Below, piece by piece: positions 23,726 through 36,861 of a stretch of DNA of 64,000 nucleotides. The stretch's first letter is position 1; each line of letters starts with the position of its first letter. A program made the position numbers and the translations under genes. Below the pieces are notes generated by a model. The model worked only from the letters and a program-made list of their open reading frames with translations, had not been told where the DNA came from and ran no database searches. The stretch covers positions 30,874,229 through 30,938,228 of the forward strand of contig OX392533.1 of NCBI GenBank assembly GCA_947623455.1, written 5' to 3'. This DNA comes from Mimachlamys varia. Taxonomy: Eukaryota; Mollusca; Bivalvia; Pectinida; Pectinidae.

Positions 23726-24140
23726 TAGAGCTGGGTACCACAAAATCAAAAGTACCACAGTATACCACGGTATTTAGGCAAATACTGTGGTACGTACCAA
23801 GGTATACCACCTTGAATGTATGAATCAGCTAGCTGAAGGTCTCTGGCTGTTTTTGTTCTGAAGCAAATCAACAAGTGGCCTGTCATAAGTTTCTCTTTGT
23901 GTTATCCTCTAATATTGTTTGAGTTAAGCTATGTCTGTCCTAGTTCATTAGCAAACTTATAAGAAATTATAATTAAACCATATTAGAATTCCAATTGATC
24001 TACATGTATGTAACAATAAGTTCATCGATAAGCTTAAGTTAAATGAAAGTCCCGCAAAAAACCGGTACAGGACAAATGTACCACGGTACGTACCATGACA
24101 ACTTTATACCACGGTATACCGGTAAAACCGCCCAGCCTTA
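23726..24140. mobile_element. non-autonomous hAT-type element, 415 bp
   Basis: Ends TAGAGCTGGG / CCCAGCCTTA, flanked by a perfect 8-bp target duplication ATAAAAAT (23718-23725 and 24141-24148). Both subterminal regions carry inverted copies of ACCACGGTATACC, typical of hAT transposase binding regions. No coding capacity. Confidence 0.9.
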
Positions 24141-24459
24141 ATAAAAATATATGTAGACAACAAATTAAAAATCTTCATTTTTTAAAAAGTATGATAAATA
24201 AGTATCTGTACACTGGTATATAAACTAAGCATGCTTAGATAGTATTTAATTTAAAGGTACATGTACTTTAATATATTATTTAGAATTTGTTGACCATGTT
24301 TTTTTAATGCATATTATATATTATAAGATTGTATTTGGGATATTCAGTATCTTTTTTTCCCTTTGAATAGATAAAAGATTAAGCATTCATTCAAAGTAAT
24401 TGAAAACCAAACATATATATTTCATTCCCAGGCAAGTTAGCTTCCAAGGCCAATACCAG

Positions 24460-24625
24460 AAGAAACGTGATATATTTCAGTGTCAGTATAACCAAATATA
24501 TTTCAGTCTCAATATTACCAGATTTATTTCAGTGGCAGTATATATATAACTAGATATATTTCAGTCTCAGTCAAGATTCCAATTCAGTTTCAGTAATAGA
24601 ATGTGATCTATTTCAGTCCAAGACT
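24460..24625. repeat. degenerate tandem repeat
   Basis: Four or five imperfect copies of a 35-40 bp unit with ATATATTTCAGTCTCAGTAT. Confidence 0.6.
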
Positions 24626-26289
24626 AGCATTAGATCAATTTCAATAGAACATACACACAATGGTCTTACCTTAAAAATTATGTATAAAAATCTCATTGTA
24701 AAATCCAGTATATGAATATATGAGAGACTGGTTTTCTTCACAAATCTACAACACTTCCTGCACACTTATCAGTTTTATAGTAGACACATTGAAACTACCT
24801 GGTAGGACTAATATTCCCTCAGAGAGTACATTGTATCCGACACATTGTGTAATACTAATAGGTAATAATTGACCGGCTGAAGTTCCTCACACACATTATC
24901 ATTAACAGGTAAGTGTAAAAATACTGTGGAGTACTTGTTGAGAATGTGTGGTCAGTCTGGTGGTCACTCATACTCTATTGTCCGTGTGACAGTTCGTCCA
25001 GTCCATGTGTAAAGCCCCAGGACATCTGTGTCGCATGGCTATTTTACGATAGTTTATCACCAAGGAAATCATTGGTCAATCAACCTTGGACAATATTTAC
25101 ATCCGACACCTGTTTACAAACAGGTCCTAAATGGAAAGTGGTCAGGTAAATACACACAGGTAAATCTTCAAAGCATCCCTTCCCAACTCTACACAGGAAC
25201 ACATATAATCAACAAGTACACATATACATGTACCTGTATACCGAAATACCTATATACATCATTACATGTACCAAAATACCTACTTGTATTTCTACCACCA
25301 AAATACCTATATACTGTACGTACCGGTAATTACCAAAATACCTTTATACCAATATGCCCATGTAATTTTGGTCATACTAGTCATTTTACCAGGGAAGAAA
25401 ACAGACTTTTGGACAAAGAGGAAGAATGGTCCTATCTCTAGAATATACACCTACATTATATACCTGTACATATATGTACCCTGACCTGGCCAATCTGACA
25501 CAAATAATTTAAATTCCAAAGCATCCCTTCATCTTAGGAATCCACACTGTCACATGTGTCGTTTAGCCTAATTATATATGTTTGTTAAGTCCAAACTTAA
25601 CAAAACACATGCATTTAAACAGAGAACAAAAAATGTCTCAAAAATTGTTGGAATTAAGTGCTAAAATGTATAAATCTCTCACATTAGATCAGCCTTTTAC
25701 GCATTTTTGAAATGCATGTGTCGTTTACACTATATACAGTACATCATGTACTGTAATATGATTTGACATTGTAAACTTAAGCAATTTCTTACTAAACGTA
25801 TGACCCAAATGATGGCCATCTCATATATATTTCTTACTTTATCTACTTTGTATATTGCACATGAAAGAAGAGTTTAAACTAAATTGAAATCCTGTATGAA
25901 TTTTTCCCTAACTTTGTCCAATTAACATTTTGATACATACCATAGATACTGGGCCCACATGTAAACTTATCTATCAAATCTGAGTTCTTGCCATCTGTTT
26001 CAGGTCTTATCTATCATACAGCACAAACAATCTGAACTTTATACAATGGACCAGCTTAAGTTTTCACTTCGGCTTACTTTTAAACAGGATCTGTGGAGTT
26101 ATAGTGAAGGACTTATCCAACTCGCCAATGGGATACAAAAGTATAAAAGTCTAAACTTCAATGGAGGTGGCCGGGGAGGGGGTATATAGTATTACCTGTA
26201 ATAAGAAATGAAATGAATCAAGTTAAGGTTGACATTAATTTAGAAAATGCATCTCATGATGATATTTTATATTAATAACTTGTAAGTTG

Positions 26290-26400
26290 AAAGATCATAA
26301 CTTTTAAATTTTAAATGGTTTTAGTGTGATATTTTAGGAAATTAAATTTGTCATAGAAAATTATGGTTTTAGTGTGATATTTAGCAAATTAAATTTGTCA
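26290..26400. repeat. two-copy tandem duplication, about 52 bp
   Basis: GGTTTTAGTGTGATATTT and AAATTAAATTTGTCATA occur twice in the same order. Confidence 0.75.
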
Positions 26401-27891
26401 TAAAAAAATATAAAAAAACATAGATACAGGAAATTACAATGAGTTTTGAAAAGTCTGCAGATGGAGCTAAAATCTATTACATGTACCATGTTATGTACAT
26501 TAAAAAACATTTTATAATTCTGCGATTCTAAACAGCAATATAACAATTAAAAATTGATCTGACAATTGCATTTATTTTATCAATGTTGGCTATTGTATGT
26601 TTTATATAATATTCAGCACTTGCCTCTCACCATGATAATACTACAGTTATCCCAGAGAGGACTTTAAACGTTTATGAATACCCTTGCATAATGCTTTCAG
26701 CGAAAAATTTCAAACAGGGCAAAATTATAATTTTTCCAAACAATTTTTCCAAATTTGACTCCATGAAATGGATGTTAAGCCCCATAATTTTTTCACTGCA
26801 AAACTGCAGCATTGTGGTAAAAATATTGAATGTTAGCAATTGGCAACTTCTCACAGACTAATTATAATGTCCATGTTATCTGTCCAGAAAAACAAGGTGA
26901 TTCCAGTACAGTATAACAATATTGTTGCAGGGTATGATATACAGTATAGTACAGGTTCACATGCCAAACTTAACTATATGGGTTTTTCTCCAGGTACTCT
27001 GGTATCCCCTGACATTAAAGGGGTCAAGACATATCACACGCTAATTATAACATCCTTGCAAAAATTAAAATTAAAATAATATATTTCAAAGTTGTTGTAA
27101 CAAATAAAGTTTACATTATAACTTAAACAATTTACTTTTGACGGATTAAAATATTTAGACTCAATAAAAGGTAAATTCCAATAACTCTCAATGCCAATTT
27201 GAACCATGAAGCAACTGTACAATTCTTCAATACTTGACACCATAGAGAATTTTAATCAGTTCCTTTCTGTAGTTATAAATAGTTCTTATCTCATATCCGA
27301 TACAATGAAAGCCAATTATGTATGAAAGTATGATTCAACTTCAAAGCAATTGGATAACATTTGTCTATATAACGTCAAAGGTACATGTACACTATGTGTA
27401 TTACATAACAATTTAAACACCCTGTGAACAGCACAAATACATGATACTGATAGTATAGATATGATTGACTGTTGGTGACAACATACATTATACATATGAA
27501 GTATATAAACTGGTTAACAGATAAATGTTACAATCTGAATTACTTTAGCAGAACTTTCCTAAAATACTACAGGGCTTGAAAGGGAACAGGAGGGTGGGGT
27601 GGGTCATATTTCAGTTTGATGATAAATATACATGTACAACACATGCTCATCCATCTACAATCCAATTAAAAGACATCATTATTTAATTAATTGAATCATA
27701 ATTACTCAAGTGTTAATATCTAAATTTTACAACATACAATTCCAGATAAAATAGGAATATAGCATTATTTTTGATTGGCATTGGGAAAATAAGCCACTTT
27801 TTACATTTTACACAGTCTGTATTCAAAAGTAAATGTTCACTGATGCTTTTAAATACTGTTACTGTATAAATGTGTTATGTACGGTAGCTTA

Positions 27892-28721
27892 TAGGGCTGT
27901 TACGAGAACCCGGGCACGGGTCGGGTTGGAGAAGTAACCGGGTCCGAAAATGTGTACCCGGGTACCCATCAAAATAGGACAAATTTTGTCACATGGCTAT
28001 GTCTATGTAAAACTTCTATTAAAGTAGTACAAAATCCCACTGATTTGTGTTGTTTTCACTTACCAAAGATGACACTTCATCTGTTTACAACAAGTTCACA
28101 TGTAACATTGTTCCAAATTTTATTTCCCATGACCATATTTCGATACGAGACAGACATGTGTACTTGAAGTTGAATGAAGACTATGTCACATGATCTGTAG
28201 GTTCCGGTTGCTTTGTACACGTAATTGACATTGATAATAATAAAGCACCATGTTAATTATCATGTTGTTCGTTGCTTTAATTCCTTGGTTGCAACAAATA
28301 CGTATATCGAGTACTTCAAATGCAGGTACGATAAAACGGACAATTACAGTATTGTGCCCCCCTTTTTTGTCCTGCCTGTTGCGCATGGGCAGGATAGTGC
28401 ATATTCATGTGTGTATGACGAATAAGCGGGATAGCTTTGACAGTTATGTCAGCTTGTTATATATTGTTTTTTCTAATTAACGCAGCTATAAAATTATTGA
28501 CTGGTGCATAAAAATGGATACCACAATATCGTTATTGAATCATACTCCACTTATTGCATTGAATCTCCCTCGGTAAGCTTGTCACCCCACACAACAAAAA
28601 GGTAAACGTGAAGAAAGCTAACTTACAACTATGATTTACATATATGTCGAGTACCCGGGTATGGGTCGGGTACTAAAATTTGGGTATCCGGGGACAAAAT
28701 TTAGTACCCGTGACAGCCCTA
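27892..28721. mobile_element. non-autonomous hAT-type element, 830 bp
   Basis: Ends TAGGGCTGTTACG / CGTGACAGCCCTA, with GTACCCGGGTA-type motifs inside both ends. The flanks GTAGCTTA and GTAGATAA form an imperfect 8-bp target duplication (6 of 8). The interior has no recognisable transposase. Confidence 0.85.
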
Positions 28722-29114
28722 GTAGATAAGAACCTTAGTCTGGTCACAATTGTTTTCTCATGGGATATCTCAAGTGCCTGGAGAAAAAACACATACCTGT
28801 GGCCGTTTCCCGACTACTACTGAAAGTTAGGAGTAATGAAAAATATCCTGCCGCAGCTAACCAACCTTTCATGTACTCTCAACTAGCTGGACACTCTATC
28901 GCTGGACTATTAAAGGGAAATTCCAATAAGCCGAGTAAGGCAACCTGGACTGTCAACTTCTACCCTACTCCCTCCTTCACTAAGTCTTTGACTCTGAAAA
29001 CAGCAGCAAACCAGGTTCAATATATCCAAGGAAGCATCTCAAACTCCTATTTAGCTTTTACCCTTTGAGTGGTCAATGGCACAAACTGTCATACAAGGAA
29101 GAAGAAACGAAAAA

Positions 29115-29205
29115 TACCATGCCACTGCTAGGGTTCACATTGGCAACCTTTAATTTGGTCTCTAGTCAGACGCTCTACCATCTGACTACTTACTAAAGGG
29201 AAATT
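29115..29205 (-). mobile_element. tRNA-SINE remnant
   Basis: On the minus strand, TCAGATGGTAGAGCGTCTGA then GGTTGCCAATGTGAACCC resembles a worn tRNA head. No complete body is visible. Confidence 0.5.
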
Positions 29206-29219
29206 TTATCTTTACACTA

Positions 29220-29345
29220 GTACTTACAGTGATCAATCTACAAATGTACGTGCGAGTCCCGAGTCCAAACTCAAAAATTATGAAAGGACTCATAGAAATT
29301 CTGGAAATGCTTCATTTTACATTGTGAGACCCATCGTTTTCCGCA
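29220..29345. repeat. dispersed repeat, copy 1
   Basis: Contains TGCGAGTCCCGAGTCCA and AAATTCTGGAAATGCTTCAT. A diverged copy in the opposite direction lies at 54170-54262 in a GLG1 intron. Confidence 0.75.
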
Positions 29346-30161
29346 ATTTATAAAAAAAGGATCCATGAAAATAAATTGTAAAATGACCACTGTACTTACT
29401 ACTACACCATGAAGGCTTCAGGCTTTGCTAGAACTACAGTATGGGGAACTATATATTTTGATATACAATGTAGTTATTTATGAGACTCCGATCAGATCCC
29501 TATAACCACTTGAACTAGCAGTTAACAGAAACATAAATTGCAGAAAATTTATGCAGCATCATGAGATTTTTCCTTTTTCAGTCTGCTTTGCCAAAATAGG
29601 ATATAAAATGCACACTTAGACTTGAATAATAATTTATTATAAATCTAAAGGGAGATTATATTAAAATCAAACAAAAGTTTGACCGTGGTTACAAATCAGC
29701 GGAAACGTGCTAAATTAACCATATTAGATTAATTAAAATAGCACAAGACTCTTGGGAATAAATGTGTACAAATAGCAGTGTCCTAAACAGTAAACAGGGC
29801 CCGTCCCCCTTTCACACCGACTCTGGTGGGGAGGCCTAGGGTGCCTTTTTGACAACCTCTTCACTTGCTACTAACCGTATTGGTGATCTATGGATCGATG
29901 GAGTGAGTTGTCCATTTGATAGCATTTTCAGCAATAACGATAAATGATGCTTCGGCCACCTCAAGAAGAGTATATCGAGGGTCGTGTCGATATGACAATA
30001 AGAAGTAACGTCAAGAAGTGAACAGGTGAAGGTGTGCGGTGGACACGATTGTGGTGTTTTCAGTTCAAATATTTACTTATATCGTTTGTAAAATGACACT
30101 TGTCTTTTATCAACATCAATATAGCCAACTTCTTTGTTCAATCACCGTTGAAAACACTTAC
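29346..30161. other. AKTIP 5' intron, no exon assigned
   Basis: Includes a less AT-rich stretch (29790-30050) with short open frames on the minus strand, none of which I recognise. No splice-flanked exon is convincing. Confidence 0.4.
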
Positions 30162-30240
30162 CTTGTTTATATTCTTCTTACAATCCAACACCTGAGAATT
30201 TCGTAGCTGCTCACCCAGTTTTAAGTCTTCACTTCCGGAA
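30162..30240 (-). other. AKTIP: probable AKTIP non-coding first exon and promoter
   Basis: On the minus strand an ETS-like CCGGAAGT (30235-30228) precedes a less AT-rich stretch that ends in AACAAG and a good donor, GTAAGTG (from 30161). It is the best splice donor upstream of the start exon that comes with promoter-like sequence. The start of transcription is a guess, and other donor-like sites exist near 20820 and 24670. Confidence 0.4.
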
Positions 30241-30259
30241 AAACTATACTACACAAAAA

Positions 30260-31394
30260 GGGCGTAACCAAATTTTCCGGATTTTCAATGCGGTAGCATA
30301 CGATACAGTTTTTTTACTGTGCCTATGCAATGTGGTAATAAACTGAATTGAATTGAAATGATAAAATAGATCAAGATATAAAGACGGATTTAATTCTGGA
30401 TTGTTTTTATTCTTCAATATAGTTTAGTTGGCTTAAACATGAAAACTCGGCTAAGTACTCGATGGTACATAAAACAGCCTTGTTTAGCAATTTGTACGTT
30501 ACATGTCCTTATAGATCTACACTATAATTTAATCCATAGACTTTCACGCTGATATATATATTATTATAACCTACTATACTGAATTGTAGAGTTGCAGAGT
30601 GGAGCTGAATTTCTTGAATTTTCTTCTTAATTATTTTTTTTGTCATTTTTTCTTTCCAACTCATCCCTCGAGGCATTAATTATAAAAATATATATATATA
30701 CAATGTAGTTCATGTAATCACTGTGGCGATTTCGATCCCCATCTAAGACTTTTAAGTACAGCTTACAAAAAAAAATTGTATGAATAAACATGTCGTTCTG
30801 AATAAAAACGGCCATTTTCAATTCATCTGAAGTGTGTGGAACGCCAATTTAAATTAACATATACTCAATTAGAAGATAGGTACCATAGTAACAGTTTTAT
30901 ATTAATTTTCACGATTGCTTATTTTCGAAGATTTTTTTCAAAGGGCCTTTGAAATGATGGTCAATCGTGAAAAGGGTTTCTGAACACCTTAGTCAAAATA
31001 TAGCTGAAAGAAGTTCCTGGGTCCCTGTGTGTAAGTATGCTAAACACACCAGTATAGTTCAAAATATGGTTTTCACTAAACGTTCTCAGGTCCCTGTGCT
31101 CAAGACATGCATTTTGTGTCTGAAATGGGCGGAATATCAATAGGGTGTTAATGAAACTTTTATCTTTTTGTCTCTGTGCGTCAATGTGCTAAATACGGAA
31201 GCCTATTATTTTCTTGGGTTCCATTTCGTGGTTCTCCGGGGAAACACAATTTCGTTGGTACATGGAGTCGTGGATATCAAGTACTCATAATCAAACGGAG
31301 GATTCCCTTATACCAAACTTGAACAAAATCTTGAAATTAAAACATATTTCTCAGTAATTGGATCCATGAGTCTGATTGTATTTTTTTATTCCCG
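30260..31394. other. intergenic, no feature recognised
   Basis: AT-rich sequence between AKTIP and the 20-bp array. No gene or clear element is visible. Confidence 0.5.
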
Positions 31395-31395
31395 A

Positions 31396-32840
31396 TGGCC
31401 TAGTTTAGACAGTGGTGTCCACGTTTAGATAGTGATGACCTAGTTAAGACAGTGGTATCCACGTTAAGAGAGTGACGACCTAGTTTAGACAGTGGTGTCC
31501 ACGTTAAGAGAGTGATGACCTTGTGTAGACAGTGGTGTTCACGTTCAGATAGTGATGACCTAGTTTAGACAGTGGTGTCCACGTTAAGATCGTGATGACC
31601 TAGTTTAGACAGTGGTGTCCACGTTTAGATAGTGATGACCTAGTTTAGACAGTGGTGTCCACGTTTAGATAGTGATGACCTAGTTTAGACAGTGGTATTC
31701 ACGTTTAAATAGCAATGACCTAGTTTAGACAGTGGTGTCCACGTTTAGATCGTGATGACCTAGTTTAGACAGTGGTGTCCACGTTAAGATCGTGATGTCC
31801 TAGTTTAGACAGTGGTGTCCTAGTTTAGACAGTGATGTCATAGTTTAAACAATGGTGTCCTAGTTTAGACAATGGTGTCCTAGTTTAGACAGTGATGTCC
31901 TAGTTTAAACAATGGTGTCCTAGTTTAGACAGCGGTGTCCTAGTTTAGATAGTGATGTCCTAGTTTAGACAGTGGTGTCCTAGTTTAGACAGTGGTGTCC
32001 TAGTTTAGACAGTGATGTCCTAGTTTAGATAGTGATGTCCTAGTTTAGACGGTGGTGTCCTAGTTTAGACAGTGGTGTCCTAGGTTAGACAGTGGTGTCC
32101 TAGTTTAGACAGTGGTGTCCTAGGTTAGACAGTGGTGTCCTAGTTTAGACAGTGGTGTCCTAGTTTAGATAGTGGTGTCCTAGTTTACACAGTGGTGTCC
32201 TAGTTAAAACAGTGGTGTCCAAGTTTAGACAGTGGTGTCCTAGTTTAGACAGTGGTGTCCTAGTTTAGACAGTGGTGTCCAAGTTTAGAAAGTGGTGTCC
32301 TAGTTTAGACAGTGGTGTCCTAATTTAGATAGTGGTGTCCTAGTTTAGACAGTGAGGTCGTAATTTAGACAGTGGTGTCCTAGTTTAGACAGTGGTTTTC
32401 TAATTTTGACAGTGGTGTCCTAGTTAAGACAGTGGTGTCTAAGTGTAGACAGTGATGTCCTGGTTTAGACAGTGATGTCCTAGTTTAGACAGTGGTGTAC
32501 TTATTTAGACAGTGGTGTCCTAATTTTGACAGTAGTGTCCTAGTTTAGACAGTATTGTCCTAGTTTAGACAGTGAGGTCGTAATTTAGACAGTGATGTCC
32601 TAGTTTAGACAGAGGTGTCCTAGTTTAGACAGTGATGTCCTAGTTAAGACAGTGGTGTCCTAGTTTAGACAGTGATGTCCAAGTTTAGACAGTGGTGTCC
32701 TAGTTTAGACAGTGGTGTCCTAGTTTAGACAGTGATGTCCTAGTTTAGATAGTGATGTCCTAGTTTAGATAGTGATGACCTAGTTTTGACAGTGGTGTCC
32801 TAGTTTAGACAGTGGCATCCTAGTTTAGACAGTGATTTTC
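31396..32840. repeat. 20-bp minisatellite, about 72 copies in strict register
   Basis: Monomer TAGTTTAGACAGTGGTGTCC. The first 400 bp alternate this with a variant (ACGTTTAGATAGTGATGACC), giving a 40-bp higher-order unit. From about 31800 only the 20-bp monomer remains. Copies differ by substitutions, yet the 20-base register holds throughout. Confidence 0.97.
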
Positions 32841-32984
32841 TAGTTAAACTAAATCTGTGTTTCTTATGTCCATGTTGATGGTACCGATGTCAAGCCCCTG
32901 TTAATCTAAAGGGTTCTGACTCTCAGAACCTGCCAGCTGTCCAAATATTTAGTGGATCAGAGACTCAGAACCATTTGGACTAGC

Positions 32985-33780
32985 CCCTGTGTGGTCCAAT
33001 GTCACAACCTCTATGGCAAAATATCCTGCTGTATCATACCATCGTTATGACCTGTGTTGCCCGAATGGCATCATCCGGTATGTTACCAATATAATGACCC
33101 ATCTGTAGTCCCAATGTATGAACCTCTGGGTCATGATCTCCCTGTGGTGGCCACTGACCTTGTATGATCCCAACATCATGACAATAAATGCAGTTCTAAT
33201 GAAATGTCCTCTCATTCGCTACCAGAAACATGTCCACCTGTGTGGTATAAATGTCACAACCTCCTTTGTGGTCCATATTTCACAACCTTCTGTGTCCAAA
33301 TTTCATGACCCCATTTGTGCTCGCAAAAACATGAGATCCGATATGGTACAAATTACCTGTTCACCTGTTTGCTCCCAAAGACGCGATCTCAATGTCATTA
33401 TCTTTTTTTTGTAGTCCTACTGACATGACCTCCTTAAAGGTTCAATGACCTGAACACCTGTGTGCATATCCTGCGTGTCCCAATGGCATGCCTCGTGGTG
33501 TTGTCCCATTAACATTATCTTCTGTGTGATCCAAATATCATGACTCTCATTGTGTTGTCCCCATGACATGACCTGCTTGGGATTGCTCTAAAGGTCAAAG
33601 ATCAAGGTCACTTACTGTTACTATTAAGAGAATCCACATATAAGCTTGAATTCCCTTGGCCTATCCAACTCAAGACTTCATACAGTGCTTCCTTACTGAA
33701 TGTCCTTGCTTGGGGTTGCTCTCCAGGCCTGAAGGTCAAAGATTCAGGTCATTTTTTGTCATTCTGTTATCATTTCGTTC
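32985..33780. repeat. very degenerate tandem repeat
   Basis: Repeated phrases such as TGTGTGGTCCAATGTCACAA, CATGACCTCC and TGACATGACCTGC recur every 40-50 bases. From about 33545 a longer unit (GCTTGGGATTGCTC, GGTCAAAGATCAAGGTCA) occurs twice. Confidence 0.6.
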
Positions 33781-34460
33781 ATGCTCTGTTACTCTTAAAC
33801 AGATATTTTGAAATGAATTTTAATATGAAGTTGTATTCCGGTAATGACAATATGCAGGCCAAGTTCTGCCTTAGTGAACAATAAATTGTTACATAATTGT
33901 TATGATCAAAATTGGAGCATCTTGTCTAACTCCAGTGAAAATTTTGAAACATTTTTCACATACATGTACATAACATCATTTAATTAAAAAGTGAATATGT
34001 CTCATTTTCTTTATTTCTACTGTTGGCCAAACAGGCATCATCCACATCTGTGGAATTTGTATTTTCCTATATAAAGTAATGGCATCTCAGTGGAGTAGGG
34101 ATGTAGAGAGTGATGCGATATCTGTCTCATCGCGGTGACAGAGACACTTTCCTCCTTGAAATAGGCGAGTATATCAGCATCAGTGTCATTGTCCCAGACT
34201 TGCCCCCTTACAGCAATTACGTGATGAGTATGGATGGACACTGACACCAATGCCAGCGTGAAGCCACATTTTCACTTACTTAGCAGTGAAAAGTTGTAAA
34301 ATTTTACCTTAACATTTCATCTTATGACCTTGAGGTTTGTATAATTTGAACCTTGTTTGATTCCGATTAACTTTGCTTCATAATGTTGTGAAAATGTTAA
34401 GCATTTAATGACCAGCTATGCTTTCCATAAGGATTAAAATTCATTTACATTTTATATCTA

Positions 34461-34548
34461 ACTTTCATAGTGGTGTACAAGTTTTCGTGGTTACATCTGT
34501 ATTGCATGAAGCCTGTAATCGATGAACTTTCATAGCATATGAAAGTAA
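34461..34548. mobile_element. diverged copy of the 5621 palindrome family
   Basis: AACTTTCATAGTGGTG at the left, GCATGAAGCC in the centre and AACTTTCATAGCATATGAAA at the right match the layout of 5621-5734. Confidence 0.55.
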
Positions 34549-34859
34549 AAAAAAATACTTTCAATGACTTTCTTTTTATAATTTTATAGTTTTTCAAAGA
34601 ATTAGTTTATTATCTATGTTTGTACTTGCATTTCTAATTAACCAAATTGGCCCAGTAGCCCTTATTTCAATAAAATTTGCACCATGTTTAACATTAACAT
34701 TTGAGTGTTTGATGCAGGGACGTTCTCCATGTAAATTGAAGTAAAGTGACAAGAATCTAATTAAACAAGGTTGATCTATGACGCCATAGGTATTCATGTG
34801 TTATGCCTGGAGTTTTTGATTTCGTACTCAAACAAAAAAGCATTTCTTCTGGTAATGTT

Positions 34860-35215
34860 CAAATGACCTTGAGGTGAAAATCTAAAAAATGAGCTTAACC
34901 ATTAAACAGATGACCTTCAAGTTTGGAGAGTCATGATCATGTACCTGGTAATAAGTGAGGGATTATCAGCATCACCTTGGTGTACCACTTTGAATGTTAA
35001 AAAAAATACAGAATTGAAAATGTGCACATATCTGACCTTAGACCTTGTGTTCAAGGTCAAAATGACCTAATGACATTGCACTGCACATTTCTATGGGTGA
35101 TGCAGGTATACTACAAGTTTCATCACTATAATTATATATCTTTTAAGAATTACAGGGAACAATTTGTGCTTACTTGACCTTGAGGTCAAGGTCAAAGTGA
35201 CCTTAAGGTAGTGTG
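34860..35215. repeat. GACCTTGAGGTCAAGG-rich repeat
   Basis: Short motifs TGACCTTGAGG and CAAGGTCAAA recur about every 150 bases. Probably a worn dispersed repeat; I see no gene. Confidence 0.5.
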
Positions 35216-35728
35216 CTGGTGATGCAAGTACATTGTCATTTTCGTTTTAGAATCAAGTTATGGCCCAGATAAGAAATTATTAGAAGAAACATTACAATGT
35301 CTCTCTTCATTGGAAAGGTAGAGATAATAACAAAACCATACTCTACAAACTTTTGTTGTATACATTTAATGAACATTTATTACTGATGGATCAATATTTT
35401 CATAAAATGAACTATTACTAACATTGTACAGACTCATGAATAAATACATTGACACTTTAATACAGCTAGATTGTAACAATGTTTTTTTAACATCCCTTCC
35501 TTTACAAATTTTGTACCTTTTTCAATTCCTTTTATGTTCTGGAATAATCTGAATTCTCTCTTTCCACAAAGTTTCAAAGGTTACACTTCCTTACATTATA
35601 TTTGATGACAATATGAGGCTCTGTATGAACCATGTGGCTGCTTCATATAAACTTACCGATTTGATATACACTAAAATAATCCTGATACAATAAAGCGATA
35701 AAGTTGACAAACTTTATAGAAGGATGTA

Positions 35729-36197
35729 CAGTGTACCCTCGACCTATCGCCACCCGAATCTACCGCCACCCTCACATAACGCCACCTAAACCTCTAGAAC
35801 GGATTTCCCTTCTATATAATTCCCTCGTAAAGTTCGCCACCCTCGCATATCGCCATCCGCCACACCCTTTAAAGTACAAACGTCCCGAATCACTATACAT
35901 TTCCCTCGATGGCAACGCCATATTGTTCTGTATTTGGAGATTGAGGAAAGCTTTAGTTTTCCATTTGGAATGGCATGCGGCAAACGCAGATCAATAACTA
36001 TTTTCAGATATAAATTTGTGCCAATGAAGATCTATATGACAATATTATACTAACTTGTTTTTTAAAAAATGTTGGAAATGCAATATATTATGTAATTTAA
36101 TTCTTGGTAATAATTTTCATAATTTGATACTATCACCCCCTCCTATACCGCCATAATTTCTGTGGACGAAAGGTGGCGGTATAACAAGGGTACACTG
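35729..36197. mobile_element. pogo/Tigger-like non-autonomous element, 469 bp
   Basis: Ends CAGTGTACCCTCGACCTATC / ATAACAAGGGTACACTG within an inverted repeat of about 26 bp that includes CGCCACC / GGTGGCG. Flanked by TA on both sides, as in the Tc1/mariner/pogo group. CGCCACC motifs repeat near the left end. Confidence 0.87.
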
Positions 36198-36855
36198 TAG
36201 CTCCTATGTAATCTTCTGAGGACATACATGTATGAGCTTAGCGATTGGTCAGTTTTTTGGTACCTGAAGCCAATCAGATAACTATGTTGTACATTGAGCA
36301 TTCAATTTCTTCGTGTCTTAATTCCAAGGTCACAGAGGACATACAATGTATTTGAGCAGAACCCCTGGAGATTTGAGGAAAACTTTTATGTGAGCAGGAT
36401 GTTTGAGTTTATAGATCAAATATGGTAGTACAGTTCAGTATGATCTAAATAAACAGCAACTCTTACAAACTACGAACAAACAGTAGAAAATTCTACAGTA
36501 CTACAACTGTAGTCATAAAACCAAAAGATTAAATCATATAAATGTATCATAGTATTAAATAAGCACATGACTGAGTGTTAAGCCCAACTCATTTTTAATG
36601 TATTGTATAACAATCTTGATTTGAAATAAGATCTTCCAGGGCTAATAAATTAATAACTCTAAGAAGATATCCAGGTAAAAAAAATATGACTTGTGTAGAA
36701 TTCTTTGTAAATGATCTCTGTGTGGACTTTTAAAGTTAATTTCAAGATCTTGCGTCATAGTTCATAATTTCAGTTTTGGAAAAAAAAAATCAAAAAAATT
36801 GAAGGGTTAAATTATTAATCACGCAACAAATGAGAGGTGTAAAACATGGAATACA

Positions 36856-36861
36856 TTTATT
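36856..36861 (-). terminator. candidate RAB5IF poly(A) signal
   Basis: An AATAAA on the minus strand (GAGCAATAAATGTATTCC) about 1.1 kb past the RAB5IF stop. A canonical hexamer by sequence only; in AT-rich DNA it could be chance. Confidence 0.25.

Noticed and set aside
28760..29068. Plus-strand open frame of 102 codons next to the hAT element
   Set aside because: No recognisable domain, and a SINE remnant follows. Isolated open frames of this length are expected by chance.
29880..30010. Possible minus-strand exon ending AENAIKWTTHSIDP
   Set aside because: The less AT-rich stretch looked coding, but the frame has a stop just upstream and I recognise no family.
31396..32840. CRISPR-like array
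   Set aside because: There are no unique spacers. It is a continuous 20-bp tandem repeat in an animal genome.
35704..35997. Plus-strand open frame of 97 codons
   Set aside because: It runs through the pogo-like element at 35729-36197, and its His/Pro codons come from the CGCCACC repeats.
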